A DNA stretch of 64,000 bases from Methanobacterium sp. UBA353 (GTDB lineage Archaea; Methanobacteriota; Methanobacteria; Methanobacteriales; Methanobacteriaceae): the NCBI GenBank assembly GCA_002496805.1, contig DALO01000029.1, positions 1 to 64,000 on the forward strand, read 5' to 3'. The notes below the pieces were generated by a model. The model was not told the origin of the DNA and ran no database searches. It worked only from the letters and a program-made list of their open reading frames with translations. Shown here in pieces: positions 1 through 13,352 of this stretch. The stretch's first letter is position 1. The number at the start of each line of letters is the position of its first letter. Position numbers and translations under genes: made by a program.

Positions 1-155
1 ACCCCCAATAAATTTACAACCTCACTAAATCGAAATTTTTATATTTATGAATATGAAGTTTCGTTTTGGTACAAACAGTGTAAAATTCTGATATAATGTT
101 GCAAGATATAACGAAGTCTAAAGTGGGAAAAACAGTTATAATACGGTTCGAAAAT

Positions 156-186
156 ACTTTAAAAAAGAAAATAAAGAAGGAAGGTT
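156..186 (-). terminator. U-rich terminator of the histone gene
   Basis: Read on the minus strand, the DNA just after the histone stop is T-rich, with several short T runs (complement of the A runs at 160-180). Runs of U without a stable hairpin are the usual archaeal termination signal. The assignment rests on position and base composition only. Confidence 0.4.
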
Positions 187-189
187 AAC

Positions 190-410
<221 letters not shown>

Positions 411-443
411 AGTATATTTGTTAATATACACTGTTGCTGTACT

Positions 444-559
444 CCTATATATATGTATCGTTAAAAATATGGATTATTTGGTGATCCATATGGTATTGGG
501 TCATGTCAAGATGATCCCTATGATCTTGGGACACCACATCACAAATTATATGATCTTGG
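444..559 (-). promoter_or_regulatory. histone promoter region with palindrome and 30-bp phased repeats
   Basis: On the minus strand a TATA-like ATACATATATATAGG (457 to 444) lies about 50 bases before the histone ATG. Immediately upstream is a perfect 8-bp inverted repeat, ATATGGAT (467-474) and ATCCATAT (484-491), with a 9-base spacer. Beyond it the motif TATGRTMTTGG occurs at 489, 519 and 549, that is, at exactly 30-base steps. Position and phasing suggest protein binding sites, but no regulator is known from the sequence. Confidence 0.45.
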
Positions 560-630
560 CTTATGGAGAAAAAATTGGGATATAGAAATAGTCCAGATTT
601 TTCTTTAAAAAAAATAGGGGATAGGCTCCC

Positions 631-1827
631 TTAACTACTTTTTATAATCTTAGAAAGTGCATTTATATCTGCATCTACTTCAACAGGATCTTTACACGCA
701 TCTATTGCTACTTGAGGGTCTTTAAGAACATGACCAGTAACTACACACACGATCTGTTCATTTTTATCTATTTTACCAGAATTAATCAGCTTTTTAAGTC
801 CTGCAATTGATGCTGCTGACGCCGGCTCCACTCCAATACCTTCAGTTCGGGCCAGTAATTTCTGAGCGCTTAAAATCTCCTGGTCACTAACTGTTTCCGC
901 CAACCCATCTGATTCATAAATTGCTCTTATGGCCTTTTTAGCACTGACTGGGGCTCCAATACGGATTGCAGTAGCCACAGTCTCGGGATTTTTCACGGGG
1001 ATAATGTCATCCTGACCATTCTGCACTGCTCTGGCGATAGGCGCTGCTTTTTCAGCTTGTATTCCAGTCATACGGGGGAGATCATCTATAAATCCGGTTT
1101 CATGGAATTCAGTTATACCTTTCCAAATTGCAGAGATGTTTCCTGCATTTCCAACTGGTAATATTATCCGGTCAGGTGATTTCCATCCAAGTTCATCCAC
1201 AATTTCAAATCCAATGGATTTTTGACCTTCCAATCTGTAAGGATTTATAGAATTTAAAAGATAAAGCTGCCCTTCCAGGGCTAGAGCGGTGATTGCCTCC
1301 AGAGCCTGGTCAAAATTACCCCGTACTGATATGACTTGAGCTCCATGGAACATTGCTTGGGCCAACTTTCCCAGGGCAACTTTACCTGCAGGGAGCAGGA
1401 CAGCACATTTCAAACCAGCCCTCGCTGCATATGCAGCCAGAGAAGCAGATGTGTTTCCAGTGGAGGCACAGCCTACTGTATCCACACCTAATTCCAGGGC
1501 TTTGGTAATTCCAACACTCATACCTCTATCTTTAAAGCTACCCGTAGGATTGGAACCTTCCACTTTAACGTAAAGCTCAACTCCCAATTCTTTTCCCAAA
1601 TTATCGCATTTGCAGAAAGGAGTACCTCCTTCATCCAGACTCACTATTTTGGATGGATCCACAGGCATGAACTCTTTGTACTTCCACATTGTAGCTTTAC
1701 GGCATTGGAAAACATCTTTGGAAACCTTTGGTTGACAGATCACTTCCAGTATAGAATCGCACTGGCGACAAGTATATATTATTTCGTCATCAGAATATTC
1801 CGCACCACATGAAATACATTTCATCAT
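631..1827 (-). CDS. thrC: threonine synthase
   Basis: A PLP enzyme converting O-phosphohomoserine to threonine, the last step of threonine synthesis. At 398 aa it has the archaeal/bacterial length. The N-terminus carries a zinc ribbon (Cys4-x2-Cys7 and Cys20-x2-Cys23) and the PLP lysine lies in GSFKDRG (Lys99). A glycine-rich phosphate loop, PVGNAGN, follows near residue 225. The ATG at 1827 follows GAGGTGAT closely, and an ATG one codon later is equally possible. The gene stands alone between the histone and the SpoIIM-like gene. Confidence 0.95.
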   Translation of the reverse strand: MMKCISCGAEYSDDEIIYTCRQCDSILEVICQPKVSKDVFQCRKATMWKYKEFMPVDPSKIVSLDEGGTPFCKCDNLGKELGVELYVKVEGSNPTGSFKDRGMSVGITKALELGVDTVGCASTGNTSASLAAYAARAGLKCAVLLPAGKVALGKLAQAMFHGAQVISVRGNFDQALEAITALALEGQLYLLNSINPYRLEGQKSIGFEIVDELGWKSPDRIILPVGNAGNISAIWKGITEFHETGFIDDLPRMTGIQAEKAAPIARAVQNGQDDIIPVKNPETVATAIRIGAPVSAKKAIRAIYESDGLAETVSDQEILSAQKLLARTEGIGVEPASAASIAGLKKLINSGKIDKNEQIVCVVTGHVLKDPQVAIDACKDPVEVDADINALSKIIKSS

Positions 1828-1996
1828 AAAATCACCTCAATTGCGTTTAGATTAACGTGTCAGTTTAATTTAAATTAATTTTCACTTTTACTTAAATTAA
1901 ATGATTATTATAAAAATATATTTAATGGATTTACTAAACCCCTAAAAATTAAACTAAATATTGCAGATATTTTTCATGCAATTTAATCAGGGGTAG

Positions 1997-2629
1997 TTAT
2001 ACTACATTTTGCATGTATTCTATCCAGCCGGGGGTGAAGTTTGCTTCAATTATGGCAGCTATGCAGATCAGAACTATGGCAATTCCCATCATAATTAAAG
2101 TGTCCTTAAAATCGTCATAGTTGGCTTCCAACAAATATTTAAACTGATTTGTCATGTTAAAGTCTGATTGCAACTTTAAAGAACCTTTCATAATATTAAC
2201 CAGTATAGTGGTCAATCGGAAACCAGCTGCACCTACAATTATGAATCCAACAATCTCAAAAACACCATGTGGTATGAAAGATATAATGAAGTACCCTAAT
2301 TCATACTGGGAACCAGCATAGCCAATGAAAAGACCATTGTATATCAGGAAGTATGCAGTGCCCAAGCCAAAGAATATACCTCCAAAATAAGTCATCAGTA
2401 TTATAGTCAGGTTATGGGTTAGCAAAGAAACAGTGTCACGATTTAAAATACCTTTAGAAACATTTTTTTTAAATTCTCCGAAGATATTGGCCAGTATCGG
2501 TTCTAATATCCCTGAAAAAGCATATCCAATAAAAACGGAACATATGAACATCATAGTTGATGAAACGAGAAAAGTTTCGTTACGACTGTACAGTCCACTC
2601 AGCACACCTTCAAATCTTTCCTTAGCCAT
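1997..2629 (-). CDS. SpoIIM-like (DUF95) integral membrane protein
   Basis: A 210-aa membrane protein with about five hydrophobic segments (near residues 23-45, 75-100, 105-125, 130-145 and 178-195). The FIPHGVFEI stretch is typical of the stage II sporulation protein M family, which is widespread in archaea that do not sporulate; its archaeal role is unknown. The start follows AGGAGTTTTAAAATG. It lies between thrC and trpS with clear gaps on both sides, so it is probably transcribed alone. Confidence 0.75.
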   Translation of the reverse strand: MAKERFEGVLSGLYSRNETFLVSSTMMFICSVFIGYAFSGILEPILANIFGEFKKNVSKGILNRDTVSLLTHNLTIILMTYFGGIFFGLGTAYFLIYNGLFIGYAGSQYELGYFIISFIPHGVFEIVGFIIVGAAGFRLTTILVNIMKGSLKLQSDFNMTNQFKYLLEANYDDFKDTLIMMGIAIVLICIAAIIEANFTPGWIEYMQNVV

Positions 2630-2701
2630 TTTAAAACTCCTGATATCTGTGAAGTTATATATGTATTATTTTAGTTATGATTATTATTTTTTTAAACTTT
2701 T

Positions 2702-3793
2702 CTAGTTTAATATACTTTTAGCTTTGCTTCTAGCATTTTCTCTTTTAATATGGAAATCTATAAAGAAATTTTTAATCATCTCTGCAGCCCTAGCTTTACA
2801 CTCACCGCACATAATACTACCTTCCTTACATTCATGGTAGATCTCTTTTAGCTCATCATCAGATTGGAGAAGATGGTAAAGTAACATTTCATAAACAACA
2901 CAATCTTCTGGAACCCCACCATTTTCTTGTTGTTCGGCTAAACTTTCCCGTCCACCAGTTTTAGCTGATTTCAACTTTTTTACTGCCACTTCTGCTGAGT
3001 CAGTGAGAAATATGGCAGTTTTAGGTTTGCTACTGGACATTTTACCTCCGGTTAGTCCGGTGATGAAACGGTGATATGTTGAAGAGGGGCTTATGAAATT
3101 GAATTGGGATCCAAATCGTTCTGCAATATCCCGTGTTAGTCGTATATGCGGGTCCTGATCTGGCCCCACTGGAACCACTGTAGGTTTAGGACCCCCAAAC
3201 TCTTCTAGTTGGGGATGTAATATGTCTGCTACTTGAATTAGTGGTGTGTATAAATGTGCTATATTAGTGGAACCTGAAAAACCATATATGGCTTTCATTT
3301 CATTCATATTCACTTTTTTAGCCAGTTTATATGCTAAATCCCCCACAGTTTTATTTTCAGATTGGAGGTAAATATGTAAATTATCATTATCAGGATCTAA
3401 ACCTAGGGCGATGTAGTTGGTGATGTACTCTTCTATTGCGATCCTTTTAGCCTCAGAAAAATCAATTCCTCGTGCTGAATATGATTCCATATCTGCAATT
3501 GGGATGTAAATTTCAGCACCTCTTTTTTGGTACCAAATTAACTGATCTACAACCATCTTATGGCCTATATGCATTTTACCACTGGGCATCATACCAGTTA
3601 CCACGGAGAATTTCTTTTTTTCTCGCATAGCCTTTACTATCCTACCGTAATCACGGTGTCCGAATATTACACCTCTGCGCATGAGAATGTGAGGGGTTTC
3701 AATTTCATCTAAAATATCGTGAAATGGTTTGATTCCAAATTCTTCTATGAGCTTTTCATAGTTTAAGATGGCTGAACTCCATGGGTCTATCAA
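2702..3793 (-). CDS. trpS: tryptophanyl-tRNA synthetase
   Basis: A class I aminoacyl-tRNA synthetase charging tRNA-Trp. The HIGH signature appears as MHIGH near residue 77 and the KMSKS loop as GGKMSSSKP near residue 250. The archaeal/eukaryotic subtype is indicated by the N-terminal extension beginning DPWSS. Two TTG codons in a row follow AGGTGAT; I prefer the second (3793) because the first abuts the ribosome binding site. A C-terminal cysteine cluster (near residues 330-340, CxxC-like) could bind metal. Downstream endA and this gene run in the same direction. Confidence 0.93.
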   Translation of the reverse strand: MIDPWSSAILNYEKLIEEFGIKPFHDILDEIETPHILMRRGVIFGHRDYGRIVKAMREKKKFSVVTGMMPSGKMHIGHKMVVDQLIWYQKRGAEIYIPIADMESYSARGIDFSEAKRIAIEEYITNYIALGLDPDNDNLHIYLQSENKTVGDLAYKLAKKVNMNEMKAIYGFSGSTNIAHLYTPLIQVADILHPQLEEFGGPKPTVVPVGPDQDPHIRLTRDIAERFGSQFNFISPSSTYHRFITGLTGGKMSSSKPKTAIFLTDSAEVAVKKLKSAKTGGRESLAEQQENGGVPEDCVVYEMLLYHLLQSDDELKEIYHECKEGSIMCGECKARAAEMIKNFFIDFHIKRENARSKAKSILN

Positions 3794-3864
3794 CAAATCA
3801 CCTTTACATCATTATAGTTAATAATTATAATCAATTTATAAAGTTTTGATTATTGCAAAAAGCA

Positions 3865-4380
3865 TTATGGCCGGGTCCACTCAACATTGTAATAGGTTAT
3901 ATCCTGTTCATCATCCACTACTGCCATGAGGAGCTTTTTTTTAACTCCATGTGCAACACGGACGTAACTGGAGAAGTTAAAGATGGATATATCCTGATCT
4001 TCAGTTACCACCTTCACCACAAAGTCAGAATGACCATCACCAGGGGACTTACCTCTTTCGTATAGTCTGAACTCGGAACCATACTTGAAACCAGTTTTAA
4101 CAACATATCCTCTGTTTCGTAAGTCTTTGAAGACAATGTATTTGTATAGTAAACCTTTGTCTTGGACCATTTCCCACATTTCATCTACAGATAATACTTT
4201 CCCATGGGGTGTTTTGTCGAGTATTTTAATCTTACCTTTTTCTTGAAGGTATAAAGCTTCCAATGGTGAAAGTAACAATTCATCCTGATTGAATTTACCG
4301 TAATGGCTTTTTTCATGGAGAGTGGCAGCTTTCTTATGGTCCTTGATAACAACCAGTTCTCCTCTTAACACAGAGTCCAT
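3865..4380 (-). CDS. endA: tRNA-splicing endonuclease
   Basis: A homotetramer-type archaeal tRNA intron endonuclease (171 aa, the short form). It cuts bulge-helix-bulge exon-intron junctions in pre-tRNA. The catalytic triad can be placed as Tyr in RLYERG, His in GDGHSD and Lys in GVKKKL, all in the C-terminal half. The start follows AAGGTAAAAACATG. It lies directly upstream of phi in transcription order, in a run of same-strand RNA-processing and translation genes. Confidence 0.95.
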   Translation of the reverse strand: MDSVLRGELVVIKDHKKAATLHEKSHYGKFNQDELLLSPLEALYLQEKGKIKILDKTPHGKVLSVDEMWEMVQDKGLLYKYIVFKDLRNRGYVVKTGFKYGSEFRLYERGKSPGDGHSDFVVKVVTEDQDISIFNFSSYVRVAHGVKKKLLMAVVDDEQDITYYNVEWTRP

Positions 4381-4466
4381 GTTTTTACCTTGTTGTTTTG
4401 TAAATAACTCTAAAATTGCACATTACATTAATCCTGAGTAATAATATTAATGATCTTGGGGGAGGG

Positions 4467-5051
4467 TTATCTATCTTGGGAGTGTAACTTTTCCAAATCA
4501 GTTTCTTTCTTGTTCAAACGAACCATAAATGATGCTATAAGACCGTCTAAAAATAGGTGGGTGCTGTCCTCAAAGAGAGTACCCATAGGAGTTAAATCAT
4601 CATAGTTACCCTTAAGAACATGGGACGTGTAATACTTCCATGGTACTTTACTTTTACTGTCAATGTTAACCACAACATCGGCATTTTTCCCAAGAGTAGA
4701 ACCGAGATCCGTGGTCACACCAATAACTTGGGTCCCAACTTCTTTAGCAGTTTTCGCGGCAAGAGTCACTGTTTTGGTTTCCCCTGACCCAGAAATAGCT
4801 ATTAAACAATCTTCATCCGTAAGAGCGGGAGTGGTTACATCTCCCACCACATAGACTCTGAATCCCAAGTGCATCAAGCGCATGGCAAAAGCCTTGCCAA
4901 CCAACTCCGACCTACCACTTCCTACAATGAATGTTGAATCTGCCTCATTTATGCATTCAACCATCAATTCAACCTGTTCTTCGTCGATGCAGCTGATAAC
5001 CTCCAATGCATGTTTGGCAATTCCTTCAGCGGTTTTTTTAATGTATTCCAT
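4467..5051 (-). CDS. 6-phospho-3-hexuloisomerase (SIS domain)
   Basis: Interconverts D-arabino-3-hexulose 6-phosphate and fructose 6-phosphate. In methanogens lacking a classical pentose phosphate pathway this makes ribulose 5-phosphate. The whole protein is a SIS sugar-isomerase domain with phosphate-binding serine motifs FIVGSGRS and ISGSGET. I used the ATG at 5051; a second ATG six codons upstream (5069) has no ribosome binding site, and the chosen one has only a distant AAAGG. Partner hexulose phosphate synthase is not in this window. Confidence 0.88.
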   Translation of the reverse strand: MEYIKKTAEGIAKHALEVISCIDEEQVELMVECINEADSTFIVGSGRSELVGKAFAMRLMHLGFRVYVVGDVTTPALTDEDCLIAISGSGETKTVTLAAKTAKEVGTQVIGVTTDLGSTLGKNADVVVNIDSKSKVPWKYYTSHVLKGNYDDLTPMGTLFEDSTHLFLDGLIASFMVRLNKKETDLEKLHSQDR

Positions 5052-5143
5052 GTACACAAACCTTTTCATTTTTTTTTTAAAGGGGCAGTGTTTTGAAGTT
5101 TAAAGTCAATTTAATTTTTCAGATCCACTAATTCTAATAAGAA

Positions 5144-5818
5144 TTACTCAAGACCAGTTATTCTAATTCCAGCCAGTTTGATTTTGTTCCGGATGTTGAG
5201 GTTTATCAGGAGGGGTGTAATTTTTTCAACAATTCTAGCATTTTCCAGTGCACCACAGTCTATAGCCCTAACTCCTGGTATTTTCTCTGCCAAGCCCGTT
5301 ACTTCTAGTTTTGCTTCCTCGTCATCTCCAGAGATCAGGCAGTCGCAATCTATATCTTTTTCCATGTTAGTAAGGCTAGCGGCACTGATATTATTGAAAG
5401 CAGATACAACCCTAACATTTTTATCTTTAAGGAAATTGGCAGTCCTTTCTGCTGCTGAACCATCCCAAACATTCACGTATTTCACTGGACTTCCACCCAG
5501 GCAACTTTCCATAGGAACAGTGGCATCAATCAGGATCATGTCTTCTACATGGTCTTTAATACTTTTAAGGGTAACCATCTGGGCTTGTAATGGCACAGTT
5601 AAGATCAGCAAGTCGGCTTCAAGGGCGGTCTCTTGATTAGTCATCCCCTTCACATTGGTGCATTCTTCAGACTTTAACATATTTTTAATGAGATTAATAG
5701 CATTTTCAGCCTTTTTAACGTCTCGGGATCCGATAATTACTTCTTCACCTGCATTTGCAAACCTCAAGGCTAATCCAAGTCCTTGATCACCAGTTCCACC
5801 AATTATTCCAATTTTCAA
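5144..5818 (-). CDS. npdG: F420H2:NADP+ oxidoreductase
   Basis: Transfers hydride between reduced coenzyme F420 and NADP+, supplying NADPH for biosynthesis in methanogens. The N-terminal Rossmann fingerprint is GIIGGTGDQGLGLA, followed by IGSRD, the NADP phosphate-binding segment of this family. At 224 aa it has the normal length. It begins with TTG, with GGGGATG eight bases upstream. A non-coding gap of about 200 bases separates it from the next gene upstream. Confidence 0.92.
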   Translation of the reverse strand: MKIGIIGGTGDQGLGLALRFANAGEEVIIGSRDVKKAENAINLIKNMLKSEECTNVKGMTNQETALEADLLILTVPLQAQMVTLKSIKDHVEDMILIDATVPMESCLGGSPVKYVNVWDGSAAERTANFLKDKNVRVVSAFNNISAASLTNMEKDIDCDCLISGDDEEAKLEVTGLAEKIPGVRAIDCGALENARIVEKITPLLINLNIRNKIKLAGIRITGLE

Positions 5819-6030
5819 AGAAAAACATCCCCTTTATTTTTTTTTATTTAAACATCATGTATTCATCTTTTTCTTTACTTCTTTTTTTATATTAATAATT
5901 ATGATAAAATAATTTGATTCAAAGATTCTGCAATGAGAATAAACAATTTTTAACCAAATTACTTACTGAAGCTATTTTAAATAATAATTTATTCCTAGAA
6001 AGCATCTTAGAGTGACCCAGTTTCATACAT

Positions 6031-6780
6031 TCAAATTATATTATTAATGAATTCCAGACTTTTGATAACCTCAATGGTGTTTTTCACTTCCACCACCAAG
6101 ACACCATCGTATTTAAAATCATTCAAACTGTTGAATAATTCAACAAAATCTATGCTCCCAGTTCCCAGTGCATCATGCTGATCCCAAGTTCCATCATTAT
6201 CACTGAGGTGAACATGCTTTATCAAGGGGTAACAAAACATATCACTGACTGAAAACCCTGAATTATGGGCATGTCCAACATCTAAAGTCATATATTCGTT
6301 TATATCTTCTAATAATAAATTTAAATCCCTTAAATCTTGGAATAATAAGCCATCTATCTTTGGCATGTTTTCAACACACATACAAATCCCACAATCCTCA
6401 GCATAGGAAGAAAGTTCAGTCAAAGATTTTAAATTGTATTGAAAAATTTTTTCAGATATTTTACGACCCATAACTGGCATGTTCCCTGGATGAACCACTA
6501 CTAACTCTGCATCCCAATTCACAGCCCGGTCAAAGGACTTTTTAACTTCTGCAATGGATGATTTTCGTATGGTTTGGTTGTGAGATGCCAAGTTAATGTC
6601 AGATAATGGTGCATGAACAGTAAGATTCATTTGATATGATCCCAGGACATCTTCATCTAATTCATCATGAGGATATTCATTGATTATTTCACAGTATTTA
6701 ATATTCCAATTCTCAAGAAAATCCAGCACTTCTTCAATTGTTTGGGGATAAAAAGCCAATGTTGAAACTCCAATCTTCAT
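6031..6780 (-). CDS. sugar phosphate isomerase/epimerase-like TIM-barrel protein
   Basis: A 249-aa protein of the xylose isomerase-like TIM-barrel / AP endonuclease 2 superfamily. Visible metal-binding candidates are the HAPLSDIN strand, VVHPGNMP, CVENMP, LDVGHAHNSG and VHLSDNDG, which match the order of metal ligands in this fold. Substrate cannot be assigned. The ATG follows GGAGTATGATTC. It lies in a run of minus-strand genes without tight coupling. Confidence 0.75.
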   Translation of the reverse strand: MKIGVSTLAFYPQTIEEVLDFLENWNIKYCEIINEYPHDELDEDVLGSYQMNLTVHAPLSDINLASHNQTIRKSSIAEVKKSFDRAVNWDAELVVVHPGNMPVMGRKISEKIFQYNLKSLTELSSYAEDCGICMCVENMPKIDGLLFQDLRDLNLLLEDINEYMTLDVGHAHNSGFSVSDMFCYPLIKHVHLSDNDGTWDQHDALGTGSIDFVELFNSLNDFKYDGVLVVEVKNTIEVIKSLEFINNII

Positions 6781-6869
6781 GAATCATACTCCTTTTATGT
6801 GTAAATATTTATTAAGCCTCAATTAACATGTTTTAAGAATAGTGGAGGACACTTCAAAAAAAAGATATT

Positions 6870-8735
<1,866 letters not shown>

Positions 8736-8736
8736 C

Positions 8737-9138
8737 TTATTTATCTCCATAAACTTTTTCAGGAGTAAAGACTTTTTTCTTAACTATTTGAAGTTTAAAT
8801 CCATTCTTATCAGATACTTTCCTGAAGAAACAAGAGTAATATCCTTCATGACATGCTGCCCCTATCTGTTTTACTTTAAGAAGTAAGGCATCCTGGTCGC
8901 AGTCAGTAAAAATCTCATTAACCTCTTGGATGTGTCCCGAACTTTCCCCTTTCAACCAGAGTTGATTGCGGCTGGTGCTCCAGTAATGGGCCTTACCAGT
9001 TTCAACAGTCTTCATGAAAGCTTCATGATTCATATAGGCTACCATGAGCACTTCTCCAGTTTCCTGGTCCTGTGCTATGGCAATAACCAATTTTTCTCCA
9101 TTAACCACATGACGGTAGTTTAGTTGAGGTAAATCCAT
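8737..9138 (-). CDS. hisI: phosphoribosyl-AMP cyclohydrolase
   Basis: Third step of histidine biosynthesis: opens the adenine ring of phosphoribosyl-AMP. The protein has the family motifs VAYMN, KAHYWSTSRN, WLKGESSGH, the DCDQDALLLKV metal site and the zinc cysteines in ACHEGYYSCF. It is the single-domain archaeal form without HisE. The ATG at 9138 follows AAGGATTGATTAAA; an upstream ATG at 9177 has no ribosome binding site. The stop lies one base before the start of the PIN-ATPase gene, so they are probably co-transcribed. Confidence 0.93.
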   Translation of the reverse strand: MDLPQLNYRHVVNGEKLVIAIAQDQETGEVLMVAYMNHEAFMKTVETGKAHYWSTSRNQLWLKGESSGHIQEVNEIFTDCDQDALLLKVKQIGAACHEGYYSCFFRKVSDKNGFKLQIVKKKVFTPEKVYGDK

Positions 9139-9204
9139 TTTAATCAATCCTTGATTATATCTTGAGTCATCCAACATCTGATAATTTAATTAATCCTATA
9201 AAAA

Positions 9205-10503
<1,299 letters not shown>

Positions 10504-10675
10504 TATAATTCTCCTTAATTTTAAACGTGAATGTATATTTTAAAAAAACTGTATTATTAAAAATTTATTGTTCAATTTTGTTATTAATTAGTACAACTTA
10601 GATTTAAAGTCAAACATAGGAAAAAAATATTTTAGAACTTTTTTTTTATTTGCTAACAGTATAAAACGTTGTATT

Positions 10676-11338
<663 letters not shown>

Positions 11339-11449
11339 AATTAAACCCCCATTAAATATTTACTTCATAACAATCTATTTCGTGTCTGAGGAAAGGGAAT
11401 AAAATATAATGACCCTAATCCTTCAACTTGGAACATATTATCTTTAATT

Positions 11450-11499
11450 TAAGATAACTCTTAAATTAACATCTTTACTTTAACTAAGATAACTCTTAA
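11450..11499 (+). repeat. two direct repeats at 35-base spacing upstream of aroE
   Basis: TAAGATAACTCTTAA occurs at 11450-11464 and again at 11485-11499, with an ATCTTTA element preceding each copy. The pair lies 64-113 bases before the aroE start, between divergent genes, and may be a regulatory site. Confidence 0.4.
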
Positions 11500-11562
11500 C
11501 ATAATTTAATTTCTAAAATGATTAATATAAAATGTTCCCTAAATTATGTATTGGTGAAGAAA

Positions 11563-12420
11563 TTGATAACTGGTAAAACTGCAGTGGTTGGAATCATGGG
11601 AGATCCAGTGGAACACAGTTTATCCCCACCCATGCATAATGCTGCCTTCAAACACCTTAAAATGGATTATGTATACGTCCCTTTCCATGTTGAACATGGT
11701 GATTTGGGGTGTGCAATTGATGGTGCTCGTTCCATGGGCATCAAGGGACTCAACATTACAATTCCCCATAAAACAGAAGTAACTAACTACCTTAATGAAA
11801 TTACACAGACAGCACAGCTAATTGGGGCTGTTAACACTCTTAAATTTGATAAAACCACGATAAGTGGTTATAACACTGATGGTGTAGGTGCTGTGAAAGC
11901 TATTGAAGAAATAACATCAATTAATGGGAAAAAAATCATCATAATGGGTGCTGGGGGTGCAGCAAGGGCAATATCATTCCAACTTCTCTTCAATGGTGCG
12001 GGTGAGGTTTTAATTGCTAACCGAACCATGAAAAAAGCATGTAAACTAACAGATGAACTTCGAAAAAATTTCAATGGGTCAATAAGTTGTTTAGGGCTAA
12101 ATACGAAACTTAATGAAGAGTTGAAAGATGCTGATGTACTAATAAACACCACTCCCGTGGGAATGCATCCTAACGAGGATCAGAAGCCAATGGTAACCAG
12201 TGATATGATGCACCGTGATTTAATAGTGAATGATATAGTTTACAATCCACTTAAAACTGGTTTATTACGAGAAGCTGAAAAAGCAGGTGCAAAAACCATC
12301 CCCGGTACTAAAATGCTTATTTATCAGGGAATGGAATCCTTCAGAATATGGACCGGGATCACACCTCCTGTTGAAATATTTGAAAAGGCACTGATGACTG
12401 GATTGGGATATAAAAGTTAG
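11563..12420 (+). CDS. aroE: shikimate dehydrogenase
   Basis: Reduces 3-dehydroshikimate to shikimate with NADPH. Substrate-site motifs EHSLSPPMHN and NITIPHK (catalytic Lys), the nucleotide-binding GAGGAARA and NRTMKKA, and the NTTPVGM segment are all present. I chose TTG at 11563 (residues begin with ITGKTAVVGIMG) because GGTGA lies five bases upstream and the family normally starts here. The ATG at 11518 would add 15 residues but has no ribosome binding site. aroD is 5 kb downstream on the same strand. Confidence 0.93.
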   Translation: MITGKTAVVGIMGDPVEHSLSPPMHNAAFKHLKMDYVYVPFHVEHGDLGCAIDGARSMGIKGLNITIPHKTEVTNYLNEITQTAQLIGAVNTLKFDKTTISGYNTDGVGAVKAIEEITSINGKKIIIMGAGGAARAISFQLLFNGAGEVLIANRTMKKACKLTDELRKNFNGSISCLGLNTKLNEELKDADVLINTTPVGMHPNEDQKPMVTSDMMHRDLIVNDIVYNPLKTGLLREAEKAGAKTIPGTKMLIYQGMESFRIWTGITPPVEIFEKALMTGLGYKS

Positions 12421-12459
12421 TCATAAGATCAGACATTAAAAAAATTAGAGGTTATTTTA

Positions 12460-13308
12460 ATGGATAAAATACCATCCACAGACAATCACATACATGTAGA
12501 TCCCATTAACGGTGAAGGGCCATTGGAAGTTGCCCTGAAGTTTGGAAGGTCAGGTGGAACTGCCATGATCATTCCCAACAAACCCACCTGGACTGTTAGT
12601 CCACAATGTGATTTTGCTGAGGCTATGGAACTTGTAATTGGGTATGTTGACAAGATAAATAGTGAAACAGGGGTTAAAGCCTTTGCAGTGGTAGGGGCTC
12701 ATCCAGCAGAACTCAGCCGTCGTGTTGAGGCAGGAATGGAACTTTATCAAGCTGAAGAGTTAATGAGGGGCGCCCTGGAAACAGCCCAGAACATGGTCTT
12801 GGAGGGCCGAGCAGTGGGAATAGGTGAAATAGGCCGACCACACTATCCGGTATCTGAAGAAGAGATGGAAGCCCACAACCGGCTCATGATCTTTGCCATG
12901 GAATTAGCGCGTGAAGCGGACTGCCCTGTACAGTTGCACACCGAGAGTGCTGGGGAAGAACAGTACAAAGAATTCGCAGAAATGGCTGTTAAGGCTGGTT
13001 TGAAGAAAGAAAAGGTTATCAAACATTTTTCCGGACCATATATCTTCCCTGAAGAAAATCATGGGTTGACACCTTCACTCATTGCCAGTGGGGATGTTAT
13101 GCGACAAGCCATAAAGAAAGGTAAGAACTTCCTCATGGAAACCGATTACCTTGATGATCTTACAAGGCCTGGAGCAGTTTTAGGCCCGAAAACAGTTCCC
13201 AGACGAACTCGAAAACTGCTTAATTCCGGTTTGATCACAGAAGATGATGCCTACCAGATCCATGTGGAAAGGCCAGAAAAGCTTTACAATATAGAATTGG
13301 ATTTTTAA
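12460..13308 (+). CDS. TatD-like metal-dependent hydrolase (COG1831 type)
   Basis: A 282-aa amidohydrolase-fold protein. Metal ligands are suggested by DNHIHVD at the N-terminus, GIGEIGRPHY in the middle, QLHTES, IKHFSG and METDYLDD. This is the archaeal branch of the TatD/urease superfamily with no established substrate. It starts 40 bases after aroE with GAGGTTATTTTA before the ATG, so the two may share a transcript. A second TatD-like protein of another branch is at 52025. Confidence 0.8.
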   Translation: MDKIPSTDNHIHVDPINGEGPLEVALKFGRSGGTAMIIPNKPTWTVSPQCDFAEAMELVIGYVDKINSETGVKAFAVVGAHPAELSRRVEAGMELYQAEELMRGALETAQNMVLEGRAVGIGEIGRPHYPVSEEEMEAHNRLMIFAMELAREADCPVQLHTESAGEEQYKEFAEMAVKAGLKKEKVIKHFSGPYIFPEENHGLTPSLIASGDVMRQAIKKGKNFLMETDYLDDLTRPGAVLGPKTVPRRTRKLLNSGLITEDDAYQIHVERPEKLYNIELDF

Positions 13309-13352
13309 ATTGAGAGAATTTCTTTTTTCTTCATTTTTATTATTTAGGGGGT

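Noticed and set aside
1..189. Possible gene or RNA at the left edge
   Set aside because: Low-complexity AT-rich DNA without an ORF or stable fold that I can see.
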